The notes under the pieces were generated by a model, which did no database searches, was not told the DNA's origin, and saw nothing but the letters and a program-made list of their open reading frames with translations. The position numbers were made by a program, and so were the translations under genes. Below, piece after piece: positions 14,201 to 27,900 of a stretch of DNA of 64,000 nucleotides. The stretch spans positions 133,071,282 through 133,135,281 of the forward strand of contig CP136062.1 of NCBI GenBank assembly GCA_032622095.1, given 5' to 3'. How positions within the stretch are numbered: position 1 is the stretch's first letter; every line of letters begins with the position of its first letter. Origin of the DNA: Siphonodentalium dalli (lineage: Eukaryota > Mollusca > Scaphopoda > Gadilida > Siphonodentaliidae).

Positions 14201-17200
14201 TCAAAGGAAGAAAATGATAAATTGAATACAGCTTTAGAATCTTAGACTGATTAACATCACAGGAACTAACCCAAAAAACGCATAAAGATAAGGTTGGGTA
14301 GCATGAGGAAAATGTGAAAAAAACACATTTTGCCCCCTATATTGACCCGCAACAACCGGATCCCGAAATTAGGATAGTTGCGCTACCTAAATATGGTGGT
14401 CATTGAAATTCCCATTTCTGGTGACACCTTGGGTAGTGAGAGCCCATACTAATAAGCTGCCTGTTTATAAACACCTGTCGGCTTATTTGATCGTTTAATA
14501 GGGGAATGCGTAGTTCTCGCCTACCTATCGGTACATGTATATAGCACACACCTATTACTGACATGGTTAACATGAACCAGTGATTGAGAGTTAAACAAAG
14601 GGATATAATCCTATAACAAGGCCCACATGCGTTTTCAGATCGCCTAAATTTTAAGAGTTATATCCCTTCGAACATAGAGCTTAACACCTCACATTAATCA
14701 CCGCATTCGATTTCAAATTGTCATTTTATTTATTAGTGAGGAATTGGTTGTTTGTGAGACTATTTATTAGTGAGAATTGGTAGTTGGTAGCATCGTGAGA
14801 CTTCAAAGTACATATACAGCAGCCCTGGGAATTAGCGTCGGCAAAAGGCCGACGTAAAATGAATTTGCTCGGCTAAAAAAATAAATATATACATGTTCAA
14901 TTAGTTTATGAAGTTGACATTTGTTGAAACGCTAGCAATTCCATGATCCAAACATTATGACACAATCAGGCTGAATCAGCTAGTGGGGGTCAATATCAAA
15001 TATAAAATGGTAATCAGTCTCCAAGCAACCGGTTACGGTTGACAGAACAAGCTCCACCAACTTGAAAGGACGTCATTGTGCCAGTTGCATCCACGCGACA
15101 TACCAATCATCTCACAATGTCGCCAACTAATGCTAGCGATTTGATGTTTCCGACGAAGCATATCCAACTCAACAAGCACGAGCTACGATGTTTTAAAACT
15201 TTTTCGACCTCGTTTTTCTGGGAAGTTTGAGACTATTATACTTACTCTATCTTCCCCGTTTGTTGGGACCAAATGATGGGTTTAAGCCTACATGGAGAAT
15301 ATTACAACTTTGACGGTATTACAATATTTAAAACCGGCTATACCCGATATATCGTCATATCGCCCAGCACTTGCAGCGGTGCCTGAGAACAATAATTTTT
15401 TTTTTTTGGTTGTATCATCAATTACTTACAATTTATAACTATTGAAATAATGATGCCAGGTATTATCTATAGAGCATATAGATTATGATATATATTCAAC
15501 CTCAGAATTTTTTTCTGCACTGTCATGTTTTAATAAATCTGAATTAAAAATATTCTGTTTTTTTCCGTCAAATGGGTACAGAACAAATTAGCTTCAACAA
15601 ACAGATCATATAGGGTGGAGTTTGTGGACATGAACACACAAAAATATAAAAATATATTAAAGACATGTTTAATATGCACTTATTTCAACTAATCGAACTG
15701 ATAAATGAGTACCCAGGCTCTTTGACCACTAAAAGTATGTAGTGATATTACCGAGAATTCATGTCATGCCAATTGTAGAACACAATGTCTGAACTACGTA
15801 CAATTGTAAACAAATGCTCGAATTTTCACCGATAAACAAACAGAATTGATTCCCCCAGTGAGAGTCGGTACATATAAATTATACATATAAAGATTGAAGT
15901 TGTGTGCTGCCAATCAGGATATATAACTTATGAAAATAACTACTTTATTCTGTATTCCCAATGGAGTGTTCCACATCCACATGAACACAAAGGATTTTTA
16001 ATGCGATTACCAATTCTTACCTTAAAATCTGTATTATTCACATGTTCAAATATTAATGCTGGCGTTCGAGACTGAAAATAGAAAATATGTGATTAAACTG
16101 ATTGACCACTTCTATTTTGTAGACAGCATAAAAAATTATCTTCGGAAAATATTACTTAATGTTTTAAATAAAAGGCATTCTCAAGGATAGAATTTAATAT
16201 GTGGGTAAAATTTGGATAACGAATGAGGAGTTAGAAATATTTAAGTAATTTCAATGTAAGCCAGTAAGAAAATGAGCGGACAGCATCCGCGCATGTATTT
16301 TGAATACGATTAATCACACCGACTAACCACATTAACAGATCAAGGGGAATATGTCTTGACTGCTTGAAACACATAGCTGAGTTACATACATATAAACGCT
16401 AAATTTGTTCTGAATATTATTAAAGCAAACTTGATATATCACAGACTGTCAGAGAGGAAAAAAAAATTGTCTGAATAAGCATTGGACAATGGCTTGTCAT
16501 TAAAACCAAGTATAAATAAAATTTCAGACAGTTTATCACAGGAATTGTATACTAGATGTGTAAAATATAGATATAGCTTCAAATACTTTATTGATTGGCG
16601 TTGGAATTCTCAAGTTCAGGCGTTTGTGAATTATGGCTGTTAGAAGTGAGGCAGTTTTTTAAATAGTGAGCTCCCTTGTAACGTATTATATCAACAGCGA
16701 TGAGTTTGTTAAAGTGGCACACTCGTTTTCACTTTATATTTTTACTTGTTTTGACCCACATGCCACTGTGGATATTGGTTATTGGTTAAAGGCTGACTGA
16801 AGCCTGATTTTTTTCTCTCAATATATTAATTGTCTTACCACTGGATCTTTTACAATGGCTAACAAGGCTATGATGTTTGTTCCTCCTCTTAGATTCTCCA
16901 AAATCTTTATTTCTCTTTTTATCTTCTTCTTTTTAACAGGCTGCAAGCAAAGAGTGAACACATTTGAACCAGGGCTCAAAATATTCTTAACTCTTTCATG
17001 ACGGGAGCTGCACTGGTGCAGCACTAAAGATCCTGTGCCAGTGCATTTTCTTATATATGCGAGCCTCCCATAGAGCCTCATATATGTTAGAGAATGCACT
17101 GACTTACAAGGTCAAGGTAAATATAGAGAATGCACTGACTTACAAGGTCAAGGTAAATATTGTTAGGCCAATGTATTCGCTTATATATATATATGAGGCT

Positions 17201-18922
17201 CCCTATTGGAGACTCACATATATAAGAGAATGCATTGGCACAGGGAAGCTCCTGTCATAGAAGAGTTAAACTTTTTGTTTTTGTTTTAATAATAAATATT
17301 CTAAAACTTGTTAGAGGGGACATGTACCTGTAACAGGAGAATTTTGCTGTGCACACTCATGTGGAATCATAACATGTCCTTGAGGAGTGGACAGAGTGGA
17401 CTAGTCAGTACATTGTATATACTTCCCATAAAAAAAAGAGTTAAAAGACAATATTAAAGATAGGTACATGACATTGCTTTTCACAGATTTGACAGTGTTA
17501 AAAATGTCAAGTAGTCAGTTTGCTGAAAATGCACATAATTTGTGCACCCATAGTGAGATAATTGGGTCAACAGGTGCTCCAAGTTCCATGATGGTGAATT
17601 TGGCATCAAATCAATGATCAAATTCAAAGATAATCAAATGTCGCCATTGCGACACTGTCTTCTTGCAATGAATGAGTTTGAAGTTTGGTGATAACGTTGT
17701 AACATTTTGTAACTGTGTTCGTAATAAATCGTTATTGATAAACGACATGTTTTCAACTAAATATTGAGTTCATTATTCTTACTCAAAACACAAATGTTTT
17801 TTTGTCATTATCAAGTAGTTCAGCTTTGGGGGACATGGAAGTCATGGAGTCGAGGGCATCGAAAATATCACCAGCATGCGCAATTAATAGTGCATCGTTC
17901 ATCTGCATGTGCAAGCTTATAAGAGTATATCAAAATTAAATGTCTGGATTATCATAAAATACTCGTCGGTAGGACTCTTCCAAAATAAACACATGCTTTG
18001 CATTTTAACGATACTTCATGATGTTCAATTATGCTTCATATTTGGGCCATGTGGCCAAGTACATGTATGGTGATTGGAAAATCAATCTCTGACCCTCCAA
18101 TCATTTGAACTTGGTAGATAATTAAAGGTAAGGCCAAAGAAAAAAGATAGTATGTTTCCGATAACGAAGTGAAAAAATTAGGGTAGGTAGGTATGGAAAT
18201 GTTTTTTTTAAATTTTATTTTGATATTTTTTATCCAGCTGCAGAAATATTGAATTACCTCGACCGAAAATGACATAAAATGCCAACTTGTGTTGTGGGAA
18301 AGTATTACTTGATAAACACAGCACTAGGAAATATACATTAAGATTGATGAAAGATCAAACTTACTTCATGCTTTAATAAGGATGTTATTTATTTTTCACA
18401 TACCACATTTTATAAATTTGATTATAAACTTGGTATGAGATTGATGTCACTAACTTTTATAAGAATTTTACCCATAATACCGCCATTATACCGTACTTGT
18501 ATTGTGACAACAGCATCCCATTGTCTAGAGGTAGCCAGTGCACCCAACCTAGCATGCCTGGTTTTTGGAAACAGTAGCTGTACCCCTAACATATGTGGTC
18601 ATAACCTATATACATGTATATATACAGATACACACACGTCTGTTTATAGTGTTCCTACCGGTACTCTCAGGCTCCAAATAAAAGTGCAGGCCCAAATAAC
18701 AGTGCACAGGAAAAATTCCATTGAAAGTTAAAACAGTGCAGACCCAAATAACATCAACTATAGTTAAAAAAAATTATAGTACATGTAGGTCAAGCATAGG
18801 AATCAACATAGTATGTGTCATGTAGAGTTTTATTCGATATTGACATGTTCACATGTATGCCATATACTTTTCATAGCCTCAAAATTAATATACTTGCAGA
18901 CTCAGATATTAAGCACTGTGCA

Positions 18923-18958
<36 letters not shown>

Positions 18959-21900
18959 CTTTTGAGACAACTGTCACACTTCATGTCACTTATCACAGGC
19001 TTATGTTAGAAACCATGTGTTTTGCACCTAATGATTATCAATATTTATGAGCATTAGCGGTAAAAACAATAAAAAAAATCAAATCTTTTTTCTTTGGCCT
19101 AACAAATGATATGATTGTCCCAAATTTCAAGACATAAGCCACACCACGATTCCATATTGCAGACTGATTACTGATATTTAAGGTGATGTAATCATGTTAT
19201 ATACTCACTTTCAATATTTTTATCACACATTTATCATTGTTAGTGATGTTGATTGCTTCAAACACTTCACTGTATTTGCCTCTTCCTAGTTTACGAACTG
19301 TCTGATAGTCATCTTGGTTACTATCAAGGATAAAAACAAAATGATTTGATAAATATTATTTAATGGTGCTGAAACGAATAGCAGATTTATGTCCTCAAAT
19401 TTTCGTCAGTAGTATTTGATTACTAATTGAATATTCATGGAGTGGTTTCTAGTGATGTTCCGATAATTGGAATCAAAATCAGCCATTGGCCGATAATAGT
19501 CCATCGGATATTAATTGTACCTCGCAGTTGAATATCGGCTTTTACCGATTGCCAAAGCAAAAAAAATCTGTTATGGTATCTACCGGTAAGTGCAATATGC
19601 ACGCTTTAATAAACATACCCAATACAAACATTGTATTGACTGTAGAAAACAGTTGTAACAGTCTATAAAGAAGCTATTGGCATCGTCCCAAGACTCCAAA
19701 CAGTCTGATATTATGATAGATAAGCATGTCCATATGCCAACCGGCATGCACGCGCATATACTGTGTAATAGAAAGTAATTTGTTCAATCATGTGGACATG
19801 AAATACTCAAAGAAACCTGTAAGGCCTAAAAAAAAAGACGTTTGTTTCCGCTAACGAGCTGGAAAACGAGAGGCCGATCATGAGAGGCAAATGTTTAACC
19901 CATCCCTTGGCTTGCTATGAATGGAATCATAATCTAGAGTTTTTATGTTGAATTACAGCGTATGCTGTACTAAAGTAGTATAGACAAATGAACATTATTT
20001 GAATTTATGGGTTAAAAGGGAAGGCTTAATATAACATCAAAACTATAGAGCCTGTCACCAGTTCCACAGTGTAAGCAGGTCTATTTTTGTTGTTGCAATT
20101 TGCCATGTCAGATATCAAAATAATACAGTCAATTAATAACGGGAAAGGTTAAATGACATCGAATGGGTAAAAGAGGTTAATATTTTACAAAATGCTCAAT
20201 TGATCAGTACCAAAAACCATAGGGGGTGAGAGGTGCTTTATCAAAAACCTGGAAATGTAAAATTAGAATTATATATAAACAAGGAGTTCAATCTAAATAA
20301 CAAACAAAAAAAAACAAAAAAATTCAGGAGCTGAGAACCTCATATATACATAATTTGGTACCGATCAGATAGATAACATTTCAGTTATCACACCATACAT
20401 AAAGTGTCTACAGACAGACATATGTACATTTACGATCAACGAGTGGTCAATCTGGATGTCGACACTATGTGTACCATACAATGTATGAGTACACATAAAA
20501 ATAGCGGTAATTTTTCTCAACAGCATCAGTTTGCCCTACCAACATCATAGCAATTCAACAGCCCCACAAACATAATAGCAAATTATCAAGACAACTTGAC
20601 AAGGGGTTGTTATACACATATGATGGAATCAGATACCTAGGAGCACAATGCATATACATGTATTTAAAATAGTCTGTGGGGCTAATAATGTCTGCCAGCT
20701 GGCCTTAACCTGTCATAGTTGATAAATGAGCATCATATTAAACATGGGAGAGTTTAACAGGTGGTATCTGATAAACAAATATTGCTAGCCTCCTGGGAGT
20801 CATTGCTCTTATAACATGTGGATTTTAGGAATTTTACATTAGTCCTGGTTAGGTTATGTTACAGAAGTCCATTGAGTTCATACAGTATTGTTAGGATCAC
20901 TCAGACCATTATAAAGATAGCAGATGTAAGAACTGGATATCAAAATGAAAATAAATGAAAGTGTCAATAAATTTATTTTTTGTTTAATTAAAAAAAAAAA
21001 TTATTACAAAAGTTAAAGGAAATTAAAGTTCACTGGTGGATATTATTAAAGATTAACATGATCCCATTGGCTGTTTATACAGCAATTCAAAGCAGAAGGC
21101 TAATACTTTAACAGCAGAAGATGTTGGCCAATCTGTCAGTCACATGTAATTACAACCATTTGTTGTGATCTCCCAAAACAGTAACACTATTAATTTATGG
21201 TTTCATTACTAAATATTTAAAGGGACACACTGGGAACCTTTTTATCAACTTGTATCAAAATCATCAATATCTAAATGGAAAACAAATGACAGTGTCAATG
21301 ACATTTTTTTTGTTATTATAAAAGTTATAATTTTTTTTGTTAAATTGAGCAAGGCGTTAAATCTAAAAAAAAATCCATTTTTTTTCCAAACTTTTTTCTC
21401 TTGAAAAAAGGTCACAACTCCTTTAAAATAAATCAGATCAAACCCATATTCGAACTCGATCAGTATTGTGGGCTGTGAAACTACATACCAAATTTGGTTC
21501 CAATCAGATAAAAAAATGTTTGAGTTATGGCAGAGTGCGTGAATTCTAAGTCGAAAAAGGGCCATAACTCTGTAAAAAAAACTCGGATCAAACCCATATT
21601 CGAACTCGATCTGTATTTTGGCCTGAGAAACTAAAAAACAACATTTGGTTCCAATCGGATAGAAAATGTTTGAGTTATCGCATTACACGTAAAGTGTCTA
21701 CAGGCGGACAGACGGCTCGACAGACAGACGGACGGACGAACGACGAACGACGAGTGGTCAATCCTGACAACGACACAATGTTTACCATACTTCTTAGTCT
21801 CAAGGTGGTCAACCCATGGGATATAGAAACAAGAAACTCGGATTCAAAGTTACAGATGATATATATTTCTTCACAAGAATATCAAATGCATTCCGTGTGT

Positions 21901-24900
21901 GGTGATTTCCATAGTATCATGTTCGATCTGTTAATCCACAATATCTCTATCACCGCACACAAACTCGATATGGTTTATGTTGAATGCTGACAACTCCTTA
22001 ACTTTCATTTCAACATTTATGTCGAACGGCGCCGACTCAGCCGATGTACCAGTATGGCACCTCACTTTAACCTTACTGTCAGCTTTTTCTGTGTGGATTA
22101 AAAAGAAGAGTTCTTCAATTTCGGCTTCGTTGTCAATCGATCTGATCTCTTTTTTTGCTTCCGCAGTGGATACATTCTTCAGATAGAAAGCCACAACAAC
22201 ATGCTGGCCTACGGGGGTAGCCATTGTTGCTGTTGTTAATTCCGTTTACTTTCCACCGGCTGTTTTCAATGGGAGATACGTATCTATTTACAGTATGTGG
22301 CTATTTCCACCGGAAGCGATAGCCGTGCGTTTATCTCTGTTAAATGCGTGAAACATTCACAGATACCAATTTCGATCGCAATAAAAAGTTTATACTCGGC
22401 GCTTTTAAATAGGGTCGGTCGGGTTAGCGGAAACAAACGTCTTTTTTTTTAAGGCCTAAACATACTGAGGTCAGAAAGAAAGAAAATGGACATGTTTAAC
22501 TGGGAACATGTCAATAGACTTCAAATTTTCAATAAGAAAACAAAATATAAATTAGATGATAGTGCAAAATGATAGTGATTCCCCTGCACCAATCCATAGA
22601 GTTTTATACATTTATAAAATAAGAATAATCAATGTCTTCCACGCTTCGTAACTTATGAGTTTCTGGTGTAGGGGCGTTGGGGTGCATAATGAGAACTTGA
22701 GAAGGTTTATACTTTACATTCTGTATTCTCTTAATCTGAAATATAAAATTCACTATTCCAACACAAAGTATAAAAGAATATGGGAAAGAGAAATACCTTC
22801 CAATACAAATAATATATTAACCATTTCCATTGTTACTGGAAATAAAAACCAAACTGTATATAAATATTTAAAGGCTCCGGAATGGAGACTTCCCATAATG
22901 CAACTCTCTAAGTTATTGGAAGTTTTATAAAAAGTAAAATATAAAATAACACACAAAGGGAATAATTACTGGTTACCGTTTATATAGTGAACCATCCATA
23001 TGGAAAGGGACTTACTTAGTTATGGATGGACACAACTAAAGATGAATAAATATATGGGACGAAATGGAGTTAAAACATCACAATACACAATCAACGAATT
23101 GGTACATAAAACACATAAGAACTCACCAATTTGGAAAGATTTAGGTCCTGGTTATTGTAATACTGTTCCATATCACTTAAATCTACATTGTAGTTTTGTA
23201 AAGATAAAATATACTTTATGATTTAAACATGATTGTTTGTAAACGTCCTGTTTGATTTTCTTCGCACTTTTTATTTTAGCGGGAAAGATTATTACGCGGT
23301 AATGCATTAATTTAGCTATTGGGCTGGTTTATATTTGGATTGGGATTTGATTGGGCTAAAAGATAAGAACAAGATAGTCAAGTGAATTAAGAGTGCTAGG
23401 TTGATTAGACAGATTATTAGGTTTAAAACAAATAAGTAATAAGCATGTATAAAAGAGAAATAGTATTAATTCCTACAAAACTTACTTATACATGTAAATA
23501 TTATCACTGTCACATAACTATAAACAATGGCCGAGAATAAACAATAACTTAAAATGATAATTAATTTCTTAAAACAAATTGTTGCCCATAACTATCAACT
23601 GTTAAAAAATAGATTAGATTTCTAAGGCATACATGTATGTGAACAGCATGCATGCATGGCAGGCCTGCAATTTAAGGCGAATGACCACTCAGTTCGCCTG
23701 GAGGTTATCTAAAATGAAAATGCCACGAAAGAAAAACAGGCCGTGCCATAGTTTTAAAAATGAAGGTCTCGCGATAACTAATTCTCACCTTATTTCTGCT
23801 CAATCAAGTCCCAAAAATTAGAACTTCAAATTTATTACGGTATTTCAATTATATTACAGTTTGTATAACTCTCCTGCTAACCGGTAGTATGGGTTACCTA
23901 TTAAAGCACAAACCAGGCAAACGAAAAAAGATATTTATGACCTTCCATAAATAAATAAATATATAAATACCGCCACCCCCTATTCATTGGAAGGAAGACT
24001 CGACCTAAAACAAGGTGCAAATCTATCCGGTTATACCCGCTAATACATTTGCAGAGCCGAAGGGCGATCTTTATGGCAAATTTCCCGTCGCAAAATGGAT
24101 GCGATAGGACACAATGATTGGCGTCGAGTTGTGATATGTAAATATTTGATGATATTGAAACAATAACTGTCAACGATTGTTAAACAGTCCAATAAAATAG
24201 CAAATTACTTCATGTCAGAGGAACCAAATCATGAAAGATGCAGAAAAATGGACGCTTTTAACGTGCCAGCATAAAAAACTCAGCTATCTCAAATTTTCTG
24301 AACTCTTGAATCAGTCTCAATGACACTCATGACACTATCATTTTTGATCAAATTTATGACTGTTTTCAGACAAAAACAACCTACATTTTGGTCATATCGA
24401 AGAGTAATATGGTAATTTCTAAGAGCAATTCCCGTTACGCATGAATACGCAGTTACAGTACATGTGATGAGGTCGCGAATTTATGGAACATTGGGGTGAT
24501 TTGTCAGCAATAACTGTGAAATTCTTACAATAAAATATCAATGTTCTCAAACAAAAAGCAAGTCATTCAAACTGTTGTAGTTCAGAATTCGCTTGAAGTC
24601 TCCCTCCAGGAAATTTAGGGAGACTTCAGGGTGGGGAGACTACCAAAAATTGACAATTTTCAAATATCGCTTTATTTTACAACATCTGACAATAAAAAAT
24701 TTACCGGTAAAAAGATAAAATAACAAATAAAACTAAAAAAATTTGACTTCATCTGAAATTAGCTTAATTAATTGTTATTATACATTTAAAATTTTTGCAA
24801 ATGTTTTGTGTAGCTATCATTTAAGCAAGACAATTATCAAGTTACAGTAATAGTTACTTTTTTAACTAAATGAAAGTAGTATTATTTCCAAGACTGCAGC

Positions 24901-27900
24901 TTGAAAGATACGTTTGTACAGTCTGAATCATGATGCATGTAACGTTTTAAGTTTAATTTGGTCACAGCTGTAATGTGGGTGTCCGCTAAAATAAACAATA
25001 AGGACTAACTAACAAAGGAGTTGCAAAAGCTTTTATTAATTAATGGCCTCCCTTAATTAATGCCAACATCACTGTTATAATCCGATTAAAGCAATAAACT
25101 TGACATTATTTTATTTACGGAAGTCGGTCTCTTCAAAAAGTCCGACTCGGTCTCTTCAAAAAGTCCGACGCGTTACCGAAACGAACTTCCGAAGTGCCTG
25201 GTACATACTCTGATAATGTTGTAATTGTTTTATATCTGAAAAGCGGGACGGCAGTCTTTTAAGTTAATTAAAACATTTATTTGTGACACTCACGAAGGTC
25301 AGTAACAACACAGATGCGAACATCTCATCGTGTTTTCAGCGTGTCAAAACATTCGTGATTAACATTCATTACCGCAAAGGGAACAAAGGCGACGGAATAA
25401 CAACACAATTTTAAAACAATAGGTCATATTTTAATTTTTTATTTTAAACACTTGGGTCTTTGGCTCTGCATCGTCTGTTTCTTTTTGGGATGGCCGCCAC
25501 AATTCATCTATATACGGACATGTCCGGAAAAAAAATTAGAAAAAAAATTCAGAAAAAAAAACAAACAATTCCCCCCAAAATTGAAGGCGACTTCGATTTC
25601 GCCTTGGAGCGACGATAGGGCGAAGTCAGCGACAATCTCGCCCGAGCCGCCTTGTGAGCTGAGGCCTGGCGGGTTTATCACAGTTGTACCATAATTGCAG
25701 CGCACACGGCCGGTTTCCTCCACCACATAAAACCAGCAATGTCACGATTTTGCCCAGCCCCAGCTGCAGAAGCGAGTGAATTTCTTGTGGGACATATTTG
25801 TTAGGCTTGCCGCGATTTTGGATTTTCAAAATCGATTATTCGGTGGCTATAATCAACGATTAATCAATTTTTCTACCCATGAAATTAAATCTCAAATAGA
25901 GATTTAATTTGTAGTAAATAGATGCTAAAAAGAGACTATTAAGAGTTGCGTCTGGTAAGTGTGAGATGGTAAGTATAACTCCCGCACGTCGGAAATGAAG
26001 GGCATTAGTTCTGAGAATTTGCTCCCATATAAATTCAAATGCCTCTATTAAACAATAAAAACAAAATAATTACTCGTAGTTTATGAACTTTATGTATTAA
26101 GCACTAAGCAGATTCAGAAATCATTTTGATTAAACAAATTGAACGAAAAAAATCGGAAAATTACTCCCAACTCTCGTCGGGCCACGTGCTTCGTGAGACT
26201 GTTCGCGAATTTGGGATCGTGCATTAATTGAATTTGAAGTTCCTCGGGATCGTGCCTTAATTCAAAGTCGGGAATCTATCAAAAGCGGAATAGCACGTGA
26301 CCGCTGAACATCTGCTATCACGCATGCCGCGGAGTATACACATGCGTCGGCACATTAAAAGAAAAACCGCCGTGACGTGAAACCAAGACGGAACTAGATT
26401 ACTCTGTCGGCCTGACCTCAAAAGATGCCGCAACTGAAGTTACATTGTCACAAATGTTTGCGTGGGTGGGTTTCTGGGTTAGATTAGTGCTGTAAATATG
26501 GTGCAAAATATTGCCTCTTAAGTTGAGATAAGTTCTTTGCAAATACGCTGTATGCCAGCGTTCTTGTATAATATGCATTGTTATTTGAACTAAAAAAGTC
26601 GATTTTCAAAATGAAAATCGATTAATCGGCACCACTGACGATTGTTCGATTATTCCCAAAATCGCGGCAAGCCTAATATTTGTACATCGGTATTTGATAT
26701 TCTTATACCAGAAAAGCCTATATTGCGTTCCTTTAAACATATTTTATTTGTATATCAAATAATACAAAATGGATTGGGGACAAGTTACAAAACTTACTTT
26801 GCCCCTCTCCCTATATTGAGTTACTCAGCTCAATCAAATAATATACTGTATATATTTTTAATTTTAAAACTTAACACGATATAAATATATTAAATAAACA
26901 TTCTGGGCTCCAACATGTCGTGTCTAAATCCGATCAACATCTTTATACAGAATATGTTATCCGGGAAATGGAATACGGATGACCATTTAGCTTAGTGTTC
27001 AAACGACTCTGTGATTCTGGAGTCGACTAGTCGAACCCCAAAAGTCGAGTCGACATCGACTAGTCGGCCAAATACATCACCAACCTTATACTAATGAAAC
27101 ACATGTGAAAGAAAATTACAAATTCCGTGCCATCATCACAATATTTACACTCTACGGTGATCGGAGAATTGAATCACGTGACACGTGGTTTTGTTGCAAA
27201 TGAACCGGTGCTCTAGAAACACACCGATCGCAAATAAGTTCCTTTATACGGATCTACGATGATAATGAGAATAAATAATTGAGGGATTTTGTTTAATCAT
27301 GAAATCAAATAAATACTTCCCTGCCAGGGTATAGAAAATAAACGATACTCAGTCTCGGAGTCAGCTCAAAATAAAAAAAAACAATGTGACACACATTTTA
27401 ATGAATATATACACGATTATGCATACATAGGCCTACTTTGTAAGTTGCCATAACTTCCGTAAGGCGTACGTAGCAAGCGGAGAGTTAGACTCAATTAGTA
27501 TCGACGAACACTTTTGTGGAAGCCCCTCCCTCTTTACCTGTGTTGGTTAGAAATGCGCACTACGAATTTTTGCGTCCGCGGTATAGTGAGTATATAACAT
27601 GTATATAAAAAGAATAATTTTCTCAGCAAGTTAATTGTCGCCGTTTCATGACTATTTGAACCAAAATAAATGATAACATCGTGGCATTAACCTAGAACAT
27701 GCGTGAGACGTCGGTCAAGTACGCCGCGACCTAATACTCACTGTTTATGGAGCACATGCATTTTAGAAGTCAAATATAGAGTTACTGCTCTTGTATTGAA
27801 AATGAGTAGTGCTTAACTTGAATCATCGCATTGGCGTATTTCGGCGTAGTTCGATGTCAAGCTCGACATTATTACATATGTTCAGACTTTGGACAGCTTC

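Larger units (their letters stand above)
18130..19101. mobile_element. AGGCC-ended transposon, short copy
   Basis: Left AAGGCCAAAGAAAAAAGAT is inverted at the right as ATCTTTTTTCTTTGGCCT. The left sub-terminal GTTTCCGATAACGA matches GTTTCCGCTAACGA of the larger element at 19822. It contains the minisatellite seed element at 18670-18958. CK2 intron 2. Confidence 0.6.
19822..22457. mobile_element. AGGCC-ended transposon, 2.6-kb copy with small ORF
   Basis: Left AGGCCTAAAAAAAAAGACGT and GTTTCCGCTAACG are inverted at the right end (CGGAAACAAACGTC before a T run and AAGGCCT). It carries the 97-codon minus-strand ORF and two GGGCCATAACTCC repeat blocks. Superfamily unknown; target duplication unclear. 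CK2 intron 1. Confidence 0.65.

Noticed and set aside
18815-19009. 64-codon ORF with a poly-Gly run
   Set aside because: It is the 36-G homopolymer read in frame.
19450-19560. TAGTGATGTTCCGATAATTGG, similar to the hAT-like end at 2754
   Set aside because: No matching right end or target duplication could be found.
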